A stretch of 64,000 bases of DNA, from NCBI GenBank assembly GCA_050084515.1, contig CM114272.1:13516001-13580000 (forward strand), given 5' to 3'. Shown here piece after piece: positions 37,020-50,311 of the stretch. Source of the stretch: Blasia pusilla. Taxonomy: Eukaryota > Marchantiophyta > Marchantiopsida > Blasiales. Each line of letters starts with the position of its first letter. Position 1 is the stretch's first letter. Under the pieces are notes generated by a model. The model worked only from the letters and a program-made list of their open reading frames with translations. It did not search any database and had not been told where the DNA came from. Position numbers and translations under genes: made by a program.

Positions 37020-39830
37020 CTAAGTACATCGAGGATAAACCCACCTTCCAATAGGAACAATATCCATACGTGGAGTCAAACACATCATGTGCCAACCCCT
37101 AGAACACCGATCACACACCAACATATGGGTTGCGTTACCAGCAGACCCACACAACATGCACCTCAAGCTAGCACGTATCATGGCTAAGCTTGGGTCAACA
37201 GTACCATCCACATTTGGAAGATGACATGGCGCACAATTACGCACATGGTCCTTCCAAACAACTCCATCACGACCCTCCAACATGAGAACTCCAGAAGCTA
37301 ACACCTCGCACACTCGTAAAATAGTGCGGCTTGCCGTTACATCTAACATTGTCGGTGCAATCTGCCGCAAATAGACATAGTCCCCCACATGGAACCTATG
37401 AATCGATGGTTGATAACCTCCATTCCGAATGGTTGCATACCGAAACGTATCCGTGTGTTGAGCAATGGCAAGGTTCTCAAAGGCTGTTGGCATAACTCTC
37501 CGAAAGAGCTTTGCCCGCTGAGAACACACTCTCATCCACATCTCTGGGTCATCAAGGTTCACCACCTCACTAGACTCCCAACGAATTGCTGTCGGCAAGT
37601 CTGGATCTCGGCCGTATAACAGAAAATAAGGTGAGAAGGAAGCCAAGGATGCTTGGCGACTGAACCTATACCCCATGGCTAACCATGGTAATTGAATATC
37701 CAAGTCTCCAAGATTCCCCTTCTGTAGACCATCCTTGCGCAATGCCCTCTTGACCGTCTGAACCACACGCTCAGCCAAACTATCCGCCTCTGGATGATCT
37801 CGAGACGTGGTCCGATGATCAATCAACGCCTTGTCACACAAGACCTGAAACTCACCCTGAAACTCTGTACCCTGGTCGGTCAACACTTCAGCTGGTGCAC
37901 CAAAATAACTAAGCACTCTATCAAGAAACGCATACGCCGTTCACCCGGTCACAAACCATACAACGTGACACCAACTGCTGTACCTGAGTATGCATGCCAT
38001 GCCACCAATACTGACCAAGGAGTAAGCTATATGTACGCTTTACCCCAAAATGTCCCAACTCCTCATGGGCATGTCGCACAATGCGCTCTCTCTGAGCCAA
38101 ATGCGGCACTACTCGTACTCTACCATCCTCCCACACACGCAGAATATGTGTTCCCTCCAATCGATACCTCTTAGCACGTTGAAGAACACGGTCTCGCTCC
38201 TTGGCACTCACTATGTCTGGCACCCTACTGGTCCGTAGGAACTCCAACACCAACGCATCATCATGAATATCACGCTGATCCGTACCACCATCTCTAACCT
38301 TAGGATCTGAAGGCTGGCCATCTACCCTCTGACTAGAGTAAGATGTCATGTGGTCCTCCATACTAGAGTCCACCCCTAACCAACATAAAAAGGCGGATGC
38401 ATGCCAACCTGGCACCATCTCCTCATCAACCTCTCCATGCCATCTAGCCCAAGTTGCATCCTCTTGGCTAGTACATGGGTTCCTACTCAATCCATCATCA
38501 TCAAGGTTGGCAACTCTAGGTCTATATACCACCTGGAAGTCATACTCCTGTAAGATAAGAGCCCATCGTGCAAGCTTCCATGTAAGCTTGTCAGACTCCA
38601 TCAACCACTTGAGCGGTTGGTGATCAGTAACAAGGGTAAATTGTGTGCCAAACAAGTAACACCTAAAGTGTGCCACAACCCACACTACTGCCAAACACTC
38701 TCCTTCATATGAACTATAGCGCGACTGCACTGCATTATTCGAACGACTTGCATAGGCCACCATAAACTCCATGTGCTCATCATCATGTTGTGTCAACACC
38801 GCTCCAAGTCCCAACCTACTCCAATCAGTGTGTTACTGAAATGGGCACCCTTTGATAGGTCTCCTCAAGATAGGCTCTGCCACCAACTGGCCTTGAGCTC
38901 CACAAAAGCTCTCTCCTTATCATCTCCCCAATGCCACTCTTGATCTGATTTCAGAAATTGGTTCAAAGGCTTTGCCATAGCACTAAATCCCTTCAGATAC
39001 CTCTGATAGTAGTTCGCCAATCCCATGAATGCCCGAACTCTACTCACATCTACCGGATGCGGAATAAGTGCAATAGCCTCCACCTTTGCTTGATGAACTC
39101 CCAAACAACCTGGATAGATCACTTGACCTAAGTACTCAACATCCTCATGGAATAACTTTCACTTTCCTGGATGCAAACATAGACCATGAGCTTTCAACCG
39201 CTCAAACACAATCTACAAATGTATCTGATGCTCCTCCATCGTATTATTGAACACCAAGATATCATCAATGTAACATCGAAAAAAATCCAACCCTGCTAGC
39301 ATCCTGTCCATCACTCTCTGAAACTCAGCAGGTGCATTCTTCAACCCAAAGGGTAAGAATTTCCATGAGTACAAACAATCCTTTCCATGAGAGTTGACAC
39401 CCCAAAATGCTATCTTGGCCTTGTCACTCTCTCGGATCGGCAATTGATGGTATCCTGCCCGAAGATCCAAAGTACTGAAAATCTTTGCATGTCCCACCAC
39501 ATCAAAGATCTCCTCAGATGTAGGCATGGCATACCTATCGACCTTGGTTTTCCGATTGATAGGACGGTAATCTCCACACATCTGCCTATCCGTGTAGTTG
39601 CCATGCATATCCTTTTTAGCAGGCATGACAGTGGCTGATGCATACTCTCCATGCGACAACTCCACTAATCCAACCTCCAAAAGGTCCAACGTCCTACTCT
39701 GAATCAAGTCCCTCTCCATATCACTATATTGGTAGGGACGACAGAAGATTGGCGTATCACTAGCCAAATCAATCCGTATATCGAGTCCAACCAGAGCACC
39801 CAACTCCTTCATGCTAAAGGCAAAACAACT
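37020..39830 (-). pseudogene. element A pol 3' half: RT, RNase H, integrase, PHD finger
   Basis: Reverse transcriptase (39812-about 38870) has CGDYRPIN, FSTLDLRAGYHQLPI, LPFGLKNAPAEFQRVM and the catalytic YIDD (39256-39277). RNase H (38814-38480) has TQHDDE, SYEGECLA and TDHQPLKWLMESDK. The integrase H2C2 zinc region is at about 38075-37940 (HAHEELGHFGVKRTY ... CMVC). The core (37916 on) keeps VLTDQGTEF and a DHPEADSLAER segment, but about 240 bp holding the first catalytic Asp block, seen intact in element C as WSLDFAG, is deleted near 37920. A PHD finger (37165-37023) ends the frame: CMLCG ... CDRCSRGWHMMC ... YPRC, with the seventh metal ligand changed to Tyr. Stops include a TAG at 39213-39215. 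The PHD replaces the chromodomain known from chromovirus integrases. Confidence 0.92.
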
Positions 39831-40149
39831 CCTATAAGCATGTAGGAACTATGTCAAGCGTCGTTTCTCACATCTCGTAAGCTTGGGCCCAAGTAATGGC
39901 TCCCAAGTCTCCTCCACTGGCACACTAGAGGGAGAGGACGATGCCATTGGGCTCAGCTCGCAACCCCTCACAAGATGGTACACCCTTAGCTACACCATCA
40001 TCTGAGCAAATAACTCCTCCACCAGCATGAGCAACCAACTCCACATGCCCAACCATTACATCCCATTTACTCCAAGGATGCAAAATACTACTCTCCTCGC
40101 CCCCAACCGATGCCTCTACCGTCCCGGTAGCCATCGTTCTCATTACAAG

Positions 40150-41200
40150 GGATGGAAGACCCATAGACATAGTCCGAAGTCGACGTTGCTCGGCCATACC
40201 AAGACTCAAAATCCAAGTCAAACAATTCAGGTCCATGGCCTGACCCAACACATGACGTCGTGAAGCCTCAGAAATGGAAGCAACCGCTGTCACACCAGTA
40301 GCAAATCCCATCGCACGCTCTCTCTCATCAGCGTTAGGCTCCACCAAATGTCGCACATGAGAATCCCATACAAGCCCGAGACCACCTTCCCTGCAGGCAT
40401 GTGACGAGGGAAAACTCACAAATGTGGGTAGTGTCATCCTAGGCTGGCCCACACGGTTCACCACTGCCATGAGTGACCAATCAATAACCCTCACCACCTG
40501 AGAAAGTCGCCCAGTATCCAAGATACTATCCACTGTAAGGCAAGGATCCAGACTTTGCATCATATGCTCGACGTAGAACCTCCCTAGGCAACAAGTTTGT
40601 CCACCACAAGCGTGGACGATGTGCACGTGAGCCAACTCGCGTTGCATCCAACAACACCGCTGGTCCAATCCAAGACCGTACCTCATGAACACTGGCCATC
40701 ATCCGGGTCCGAGTGTCACCCAACAATGGAACATTCTCTAGAATGTAAGTTGGAGCACCTGCCTGATGAACTTGAAGATGTCGTAACACCCGTAACATCT
40801 CCCAAAAAAATCGAGACTTAGGGTCGTGTAATCCCTCACCACGAACAACATGTGTATGACCCTAACATGGCCATCCAGCAATCACCAAATCCACATGACC
40901 AACCCTCTCAAGGTCCTGCGTCCCCAACAATGCAATGTGTGACGGAAATGCACGCTGATACCCACAAATAGCTGATGGCGGCAACTACTCTGGATATCTC
41001 TGCATCAACTGATATATATGTCGGGATGAGTCTCTCTGGGCCATCTCATCTTGCTCCACATACACGTATCTCCGCACAGGAATATCGGTCTGCAACACTG
41101 CAGCCAAACCAGTGCTAATCCCACCAAAGAGATCTAACACATAAATGCCCTTTGGCGGATACTGCCATACAATAGGTTTAGTATCCAAAGGGGATAACCC
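40150..41200 (-). pseudogene. element A DNA cytosine-5 methyltransferase domain (DNMT3/DRM-like)
   Basis: Between protease and RT, in polyprotein order, the minus strand encodes TKPIVWQYPPKG then motif I IYVLDLFGGISTGLAA, an acidic YVYVEQDE (motif II), LPPSAI, DLERVGHVDLVIAGWPC (motif IV with the catalytic Cys), SRFFWEMLRVLRHLQ, PTYILENVPLLGD (motif VI, ENV), GSRAHRPRLWWTNL (motif VIII), and after a frameshift near 40560, ERERAMGFATGVTA and RRHVLGQAMDLN (motifs IX-X). The motif I and VIII wording is closest to the de novo DNMT3/DRM class; this placement is by eye. The family transfers methyl groups from S-adenosylmethionine to cytosine C5. Two TAG stops (40985-40987; 40862-40864, directly after WPC) and the frameshift disable this copy. 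Three copies of the same domain in one window show it is a fixed part of the element, not a captured host gene. Confidence 0.9.
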
Positions 41201-41487
41201 AACTGGACCATAAGTACGAGTCTGCCGTGGGGCCTCCTCTTCCTTGTAACAGCCTCACACCAAGCCTCCTGCACTAGGCGATCAACCTCTTGCCGTAGTG
41301 CACCGCCTGAACTCCAAAGTGGCACATCCAACGATGAGGATGCCACTGCTACAAAACTAGGGACCTCCTCTACCTCCTCATGCACAGGAGAATCCATAGC
41401 AGAAAGATTACCCTCCAAAATGTCTCCTTGCCAAGTGACTACTCCACTAAAACCAGCCACAAATGCTAACACCGTTGGGGAAGACCC

Positions 41488-42354
41488 TCATGGTCGAGCC
41501 CCATAAATAAATCTCACAGGAACTTGGCTCATACGTCCATCCCCGGACTGCCAACCAGGTCTATAAGACGCTGTCTCACCCGAAGAATCCATCCGAAAAC
41601 CCATCGGTACAATCATCGCTCCTCCAACTAGTACATCATACGACTCGACTGATGTGACCACTGCAGGTACTCCCAACCGGGAGCTATTAGTCGCATGATC
41701 TGGTCTCAACTGTACAGAAAACTTCTCCCCTGTCATGAATTGAGACCTATCATTGGCTCCTCCAAGTGATGTTTGAATCTGGAATGGGCAAGGCTCAAGC
41801 TCTGACCTCCGAATACCCAAACCAATACATGCCGCCTTTCCCAACATCAAAGGTTGGGCACCAGAGTGTAACAAGACTCTATCTGGTCTATACACCTGTC
41901 CTGTAGGACTCACCAATTGGAATATCCCATTCCGGTTGTCCAACATACATACACCAGGTGTAAGCCTCTCACGATCAATGGTTGGCCGGGCTGGTAATGC
42001 ACCCATCTTCGTCGCTGCTGCCTGCCAAGTAGCACTGGTACTCAATGCTAAACCTGACATAGAGGGTTGCTCCACCGCAATACCCTTATCCATCTCAGCA
42101 CGTGTAGCAGAAACACCCCCACATTCACACAACGTGGCTGCTAGTTGAAATACATGAGCTAAGTCAACTCCTAAAGCCATCAGTTTTGTGGCCGAAAACA
42201 ATGGGGATCCCAACACTGAAGTTGCCATCCGCAATACTGCACTGGATGCTGCATCCGTGTCTACTACATGCAATATAGATGCCTCACTCCCCACTGTCGG
42301 CTCAATAGGCTGCGTAGGAACCATGGATGGAGTCCTAAGCACCTCAGACAACAA
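41488..42354 (-). pseudogene. element A aspartic protease region
   Basis: A 288-codon open frame links gag to the methyltransferase. Its centre reads YRPDRVLLHSGAQPLMLGK, matching the retropepsin active-site pattern L-L-D-S-G-A, but with His (CAC, revcomp of 41866-41868) in place of the catalytic Asp. Downstream SYDVLVGG fits the second conserved strand of the fold, and PMGFRMD lies near the C-terminus. The N-terminal part is Ala/Ser/Thr-rich without domain. Retropepsins cleave the polyprotein; this copy should be inactive. Confidence 0.75.
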
Positions 42355-42805
42355 GAATGACTGGGGAAGCCTAGCCTCCCTCCCAGCCTCACCTCTCTAT
42401 GGGTCCAACTCCACAGTAGCACCACGTGGCTCCTCTCGTCACTGCAGTTGATGCCTCAACCTGTGCTGCACTTGCCATATAAGAGAGATCATCCCCTCCA
42501 TAAGAGGTGGAAGCCCCTGCTCTCGAACCAGATCTATGCTGGATATCAGCCATAGTAGCCAACTTTTGCTCCAACTGCTCAACTCTGTCGTAGTGGTAGG
42601 GGTAGCCACCGTAGGCTCTCCAACCCCTGGTCCACCTCTACCATCCCTACCACCTTGACCTCTCGGAGCTACTCCACCGCGGTCGCGGCCTGATCTCAAC
42701 TCTCGATGAAGATCAAAGCAATGCTCTCGAGGATGACCTGGTCTCCCGCAATGATCACACTGAGTTGGGGCCGACTGAGGCCCATCCTCCAAAGTCCGTT
42801 GTCGT

Positions 42806-44136
<1,331 letters not shown>

Positions 44137-44535
44137 TCGACCCCATCTACCACAACTAGAAGGCCCGCCCTTGCTCGAAGAAAGGCTCTCAACGTGACAC
44201 CGTCTCCCATCCTCTTGGGGACAAAACTTCCTAACAAGATCACCTCCACATGTCCAACATGACTGTCCTTGTTGCGGGGCAACAAATGAAGGCAATGGTC
44301 TCTATGCAAGTGTCCCTCTAGGACCTGATTGAGGTCGTGTGTACCCCCCATGACTCCCGCTACTACTACCACCATCACTACTACGAGACTGTGAGGTGGG
44401 CTGATGAACACCAGAAGTAGTAGTTGTATCCCCATTGAATGCGGATGTCACCACTCTCTCCTTCACCATGTTAAGCTCAATCTTCTCAGATAGGGCAAAC
44501 ACATGGGTCAATGTGGGTGAATCCTCACTCATAAG

Positions 44536-46561
44536 TGTCTCACCAGTTAATACATGGCCAGCACACAACCCAGATGAAAATGTTGCTAGTTCCACCAGTT
44601 CGGTCCCATGTAAGAGCTTAGGGCCAGATCAAAAGATCAGATCTACAAGATGTACTCCTTAACAACTGTAAACCCCACCTCTTTACCTTAAGAGGCTGGA
44701 GAAACTCTCTCCACTTCAGTATCACAATCCTGTCCTCACCCTACTAACCAAAACTCCTTCCTTTCTCTTGAGTGCTTTGAGTGGAGTGGCCAGTGGAACC
44801 CAACAAGCACACTCTATTTAGAAATCACAGTCAAGAATGACCAGGATAGCATAAGGTCCTCCAATGTGCTACCTTGGACTAGTTGAATGTACCAAGGATA
44901 TCCTCTAAAGTATACCCAACTCCTAACCGATCAAGTAGTGCAATCACCTTCTTCTTCTCCTCTTACCTTGCTGATCCTTTGTTCTCCCTTCTTGTTCAGG
45001 TAGTAGGTGACTTAACAGGCTGAGCCCATGGTCTTCTACCTATAGGGGAGCTCAAGCATGACCTCTCTCTCTCTCTCCACTCACTAACTCTTATCACTTA
45101 CCAGACCTGGAAGTCCAGATTGTCACACCCTGGAAGTGATCAGTGATTGGTGTCAAAGGCCAAGCTCAGGTGGGCAAAACAGCAAGCTTTCCAAGCACAC
45201 CTTGGTGGAGCACAATCTTGGAACCCAAGCTTGCCTCCCCTCTACTGGTATAGCCTCTTGTCCACTCACTACACTTCTGAATGATTAGTTGAATCAGCTC
45301 CAAGAATCTCCCTTCATCAAGCCCCCCAACTCATCACTCAATCATGCACATACTCAGATACAGGGCAGTGGAGTGAACTCATTTCACAGGGCTATCTTCT
45401 GTGTATCACAAAATCATCGAGTACATGGGAGACCTTCTTAGTCTCAGCCCCCTTCAAGCACACTACACACTACCTAGATCTGGGAGCACATAACTCTGCT
45501 GGTTAGCTTGGCTCAAGAGATCGAGTGTCTACTAGCCAACAGCATGTACATGCCCGCCTTCAAGCAAACCCAACTGAGTATTTATAAGTGAAGCTGAGAG
45601 CCCTCTTCCCACTTGAGCTTCTCTGGCATTCTGGGCTCCTACCTTCCTACAAATCTACCTCCCCCTAAGCATCTACTCCAAGGCATCTGCTGCCTAAAAT
45701 TTCTACTTCATCTACTTCTGAACCTGTCCTAACTAAAGTCTCTTGAGCAACATTGATGGCATAGGCTCGACTTGTCTCTTGGACATGCTTGAAGGTAAGA
45801 CCTACCTTTACATTCTTCCCATGCTTGCTTCTTCTCAAGCTGGTTCAAGCTTCCCTTGGATGCTCTTCAGCTCCACTTGCTCTCATCACTTCCCTTGGAT
45901 GCTCTTCAGCTCCACCTGCTCTCATCACTCCCTTGGATGCTCTTCAGCTCCACATGCTCTCATCACTTCCCTTGGATGCTCTTTAGCTCCACCTGCTCTC
46001 ATCACTCCCTTGGATGCTCTTCAGCTCCACCTGATAAGGCCCAAACAGTCGAATGTGCAGCTTTCCTGGAAAATTTTGGTGTCGACTATCATACATCTGC
46101 ACCTGGTCCCCATCCTTCACTGGATCATGCTTTATTCGGTTATCAAACCTCATCTTCCTTTGTTGTTGAACTGCCTTGGTCTTCCCAAATGCTGCCTTTC
46201 TCTCCTCCTCTAGGGCATCAATCATATCCAGCATGCTATCTATGCCACCTTCAAGTTGGAAGTGCCCTTCTAGAGTATGATCAGTCTTCAACTCCAACTC
46301 TACTACCGAGAGAGGGTTCTGCCCATACACCAAGAATTAGGGACTTTTCCCTGTTGTACTCTTCTCAGCTGTGTTGTAAGCATGGACAGCTGAAGCTAAT
46401 TTCTTGTCCCAATCTGATTTGTGATCTACTACCATCTTGGTCCAAATAGTACCAATGATCCCATTTAAATTGCAGATTGTTGTTCTAGCTCCTTCTACTC
46501 ACCTGACTAGAGTCCCAAAAGTATCTAACACACATGGGAGCCACTTATGAAGGGGCGCACA
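44536..46561 (-). mobile_element. nested 2.0-kb gypsy fragment in element A gag
   Basis: Begins TG and ends CA (plus TGTCTCACC ... GCGCACA) and is bordered by the 5-bp direct repeat ATAAG (44531-44535 and 46562-46566). Removing it with one repeat rejoins the gag frame exactly. The minus strand encodes the C-terminal part of a different Ty3/gypsy integrase (46500-45990): KSDWDKKLASAVHAYNTAEK, LVYGQNPL, ALEEERKAAF and FPGKLHIRLFGPYQVE. No paired LTRs were found inside, so it is an incomplete or recombined element. The rest (44540-45850) is non-coding and may be its LTR. Confidence 0.75.
45855..46035 (+). repeat. short tandem repeat in the nested gypsy fragment
   Basis: About four to five copies of a 38-42-bp unit (CTTGGATGCTCTTCAGCTCC, then ACCTGCTCTCATCAC) follow the integrase end. 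They run out of the coding part, and the ORFs across them are repetitive. Confidence 0.85.
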
Positions 46562-47394
46562 ATAAGATTAGCATCACGTACCCTGCAACGCAACTCTCTG
46601 TCCAAGATCCCATACCAAAACTGGACTGCCTGAGCCTCAGTCACACCCAGGGTAACTGAAATCAAGCATCGCATACGAGTGTATGCCTCACGAAGACTCT
46701 CACCAGTCTTTCGCTCAAATTCCTGAAGACTCCCCAGCTTCTCTATCTTCACTCCCTGATAGTTTGTTTTCAACCTCTTGAAGAACTCTGCAATCGGGCT
46801 GAACGATGGTGGGGCACTAGTACCCCCACTGGTACCTCCACAGGTACCCCCACTCCGGCTCGTACTCGTACCACTCAACGTCGGGCTGGCTGGCATAGTA
46901 GAAGCACTACTACCAATACCACAATGGGTGATAGACACATAGCTTGGAGACCAATATTGTCTCCACGCCTCAATCTCAGCAACATGGTCCTTCCTAAACT
47001 CATGGTAATCATCCATGAGTGGTCCCTCCAAGTGCTGAAACAACCCCTTCCAAGCCAAGAAGGATGTAAACAACGTGGCGTTCCGAAACATCTGCATATC
47101 ACACCACGTATCAAACTCCTGCATGAAGTCCTCCAACTCAATGGTGCCCTATGCATCCGAGTATCGTTGTGGGCCCTTCATGGCCCCATATATCCCGTCC
47201 ATGTCCCAAATCAATGGAGCTGCAACACTCGATAACAACGTAGAAGACTCAGTGTTTGGAACACCCTCATCCTCCTCTTTATCAACCGTTGGAAGTGGAA
47301 AAGGTAGCCGATACCTCAATCCATTCCGTGTGAAACCACCACTCTCTGCACCACGGTCCCCAACCAGACCACCAGACAGCTCCGTGATGACCAA

Positions 47395-48653
47395 CGCCGA
47401 TGCCGCACCACCACCAAATTACCACCACTAAGTAACGAAGTGACGTCGATGTCGTTGTACTATTCTAGCTCTACTAGCTATGGGTGTAGGCAACCTAACC
47501 TGTCAGCACTACAAGAAGCCTCCCACGGTCTACTCGTCATCACTCCAGCCTCACTACCGGTAGCACACAGGAGTAACATTACTCTAGAAATCAGCGTCAA
47601 CCCTAACAATGGGCGTGCAAGCAAGAAGCAATGATGGAGGGGATCCAAACACAGGAAGTCCAACGACAACCCTCCAATCGCAAATGGAAATCAAGGTAAC
47701 ACAATCCACCAAACGTGGCGCCCCCTGAATCCACAGAACCCACCACACAATTCTAACGCAATAGCTACTCCGCCGCGGGTCGATGACGGCTGCAAGAATT
47801 TGTGGAGCAAGCAAGCAAGCAAGCTTGCTTGCTTGCTCCTTGCTCCTTACTCCGCCTCTCACGCCCACTCGCCCCGGGCTACCACGAGTTGCCGAGTTGC
47901 CTCGAAACCTCAAAACGCCAAGAAATGCTCGAGACATGCCCCGTTCGCCATGCTTCGCTATGGAGAGAGGCCCAACCAGGGCGCCCCCAACGGGATAGGC
48001 ATCTCCAACAACGAACGAGTCACCAACCAACCAGCCCCTCCGATCCGCTGTCCACCATAGAAAATTTCGATCAATAATTACTCCACAAATCCTTGACCAA
48101 AATTGATTTTTTTTCAACCAGAATTCAATTGACCACCATAGCTATCTCTCCACAAAAAATCAGCTACAACCGAGCTCTATAATCCAAGCTAAAAATCAGA
48201 CAAACTTGTTGTCCATACACCTCCGGAATCGCAAATCCGACAGCGCTTCCGCCCAGATTCATGCACGCAAAAATCCGCAACGCTCCACACACTCAAGCAG
48301 ATAGCTTCATATGAGATCACAATACAAGTAGCAACAAGAACCTTTCATCCGATCTGGATGAACTTCAACAGAGCTTCCGCACTCCAAGCTCTCCACATCA
48401 GAAAACCGTCAAACACGAACCAGAATCTTCAATCCTTGATAACTTCCAACTCCCTTGACAAAAATCGGGCAATCTAAAGCGCGTTGGAAAGCTCTCAGCA
48501 AGGCACTTCTTTCCCAACCAACCACGCACCAGATTCCCATCTCCAACATAGGCCACAAGCCACGAACATCCACAGTTGAGAACACAATCAACCCTAACCA
48601 GATCCTACTGATCCACAATCGATGCTACCATCGATCTACTCTAGTTCTTTGAT
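47395..48653 (-). other. element A leader region
   Basis: Lies between the right terminal repeat and the start of gag. The ORF at 48117-47584 has no retroviral or other domain and is probably chance. A near-perfect palindrome of GCAA units lies at 47802-47838. A primer-binding site for a tRNA was looked for next to the repeat; TGGATTTCAATC at about 48650-48662 (minus) starts with TGG but was not matched to a tRNA. Confidence 0.5.
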
Positions 48654-49021
48654 TGAAATCCATGAAAGACCTACTATCATAAAACACCTATAGAATCACA
48701 TACAATCAAGCCAAACCCACTCCACGATGGGAGAATCCAGGTCGAAGCTTGCGGGAACCACCATAGCCAAGAGCTCTACTCACTACCAAGGCTAACTCCC
48801 AACGCAACAGGCTCAACTCAAAGAACTAACTGTTCTTTGAGTGCACTCCATATTATATCCTCCAACCTAAGAGCGGGCCCTATTGGAAAAGTCACCCTCA
48901 ACTGAGTAAACCCCAACCCTATGTATGAAACCGCATCTATACCTAGACACTACGGCCCTACATAAGGTATGGCCTCTACTAGCACACTATACACTACGAC
49001 ATAATCCGTATGGTCATGATA
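48654..49021 (-). repeat. right (5') terminal repeat of element A (L block only)
   Basis: Near-identical to 36364-36734 (shared blocks such as ACACCTATAGAATCACATAC and AACAGGCTCAACTCAAAGAA), with about a dozen differences. It lacks both 104-bp X blocks that flank L at the other end. Its outer edge meets the TTCG target repeat and the resumed LINE frame. Confidence 0.85.
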
Positions 49022-49265
49022 TTCGTGATGAGGTTGACATCATATCCCAAAACGCCTTCAGCTGTACAGCTTCAAGCGTATCCCTTTGTTTGGTGTTGGC
49101 ATCCCACACTGCTACCCCGTATTCCACCGAGAGATGAATGGTATGCAAAATGACAGAGCGCTTTACTTCTGATGTGATATCCCGGCAGTGTAGGAATCTG
49201 AACAGACCGTTCACCTTCTTGTGGCCTTTCTCAGTAGTCTTCTTGATGTGTGCATCCCACATGCA
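49022..49265 (-). pseudogene. LINE copy 2, 5' part (reverse transcriptase end)
   Basis: The minus strand encodes DAHIKKTTEKGHKKVNGLFR, SEVKRSVILHTIHLSVEYG and AVWDANTKQRDTLEAVQLKA, typical of the region after the reverse transcriptase of plant LINEs. It joins 36259-35345 across element A: copy 1 reads [12 protein letters not shown] then VGVRSELG, matching KAFWDMMSTSSR here and VGVRSELG at 36250. The LINE ends abruptly near 49265, a 5' truncation. Confidence 0.85.
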
Positions 49266-49269
49266 ATCA

Positions 49270-50311
49270 CCTTGAGAGTAGAGTAGATTTTTAGTTCATA
49301 GGAAGCCGATCTGGCTTATGGGACCCCTTCCACATATGTGAAATGGAGGGACTAAAGAAGAGAGTTGATCATATAATGAAGACATTTGTTCATATAATGA
49401 AGAAAAAGATTACTCAATTATGACTCGTTGAGAGGTTACATAAAAAATTTGGACCTACAATTGTCGTTAACGATGGGATGAAGTTCCGGTAAGGTCGTAT
49501 CATTATATTCTCCTCACCTTCTTTCCTCTTTAATGGGGACATGTGACCATTCATTGTTTTAATTACCTATTACTTCTCATAATTGCTCCCTCCTCCACAA
49601 TATGAGATATGTGAGTGTGTTTCGATTCTTATGGGCATATATCCACTTTAGATTACGACAGTTAAGCATCTTCAAATTCGATTTGAGGGACATGTTTATG
49701 AAGGAGACGCATATTTCGATCTCATCTTGGCCATGGTGATGTTGATTGTGAGATCAAGACCTCACATGTGTAAGAAAGCATGACATTTTCATTCGTAAAG
49801 TTTCGGTCAAATAACAAGTGGTAGATAATGATAAGAGTGATGGTTATTCAAGACCATACTACTAACTCGGCCCAACGGACGCCGAGTGAGGAGAGTGCAC
49901 AAATCAAGGGATTGAAAATGTTTACGATCTGAGATCTGTAATATACTACAGCAAGCAATACCACTCGGCGCTTGACTAATAATCCTGACAGACCGTTCGA
50001 GGCTGAGATCTATGGCGGAGCCGTTGTTGATGATGTGCAAAGAAATGCACGGAGCCTGAGGATGAGATAAATTGACGCACAAACGGGCGAGATAAGTTTA
50101 CAAGCAGAAATGTATCATGAGCTCAAATTGTGGAGGTAACAACTAAAATACAAATCGTACACTGTACCTTCATGATCTCTCTCTTTTCGCCTAGCATGGT
50201 TCGACGGACACAATGAGAAGCTCCTTCAGTACAACATTGGTCATGCCTGCGTTTGGGACTATGATGAAACGAAAGCTAATCAGGGTACTAAAAGATATTT
50301 TCCCTCACACT
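49270..50311. other. gene-poor interval downstream of the P450
   Basis: AT-rich sequence between the truncated LINE and the stop codon of the P450. It must carry the P450 3' untranslated region. No other gene, repeat or RNA was recognised. Confidence 0.5.

Noticed and set aside
40150-41200. Methyltransferase as a host gene next to a transposon
   Set aside because: It is in polyprotein order between PR and RT, has no introns, and is repeated in the same order in element B and with the PR end in fragment D.
45856-46449. 197-codon plus-strand ORF
   Set aside because: It lies opposite a recognisable integrase C-terminus and crosses a short tandem repeat; the minus strand is the coding one.
47584-48117. 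177-codon minus-strand ORF in the leader of element A
   Set aside because: No domain, runs through a simple GCAA/CTTG palindrome, and the gag frame clearly starts later; probably chance.
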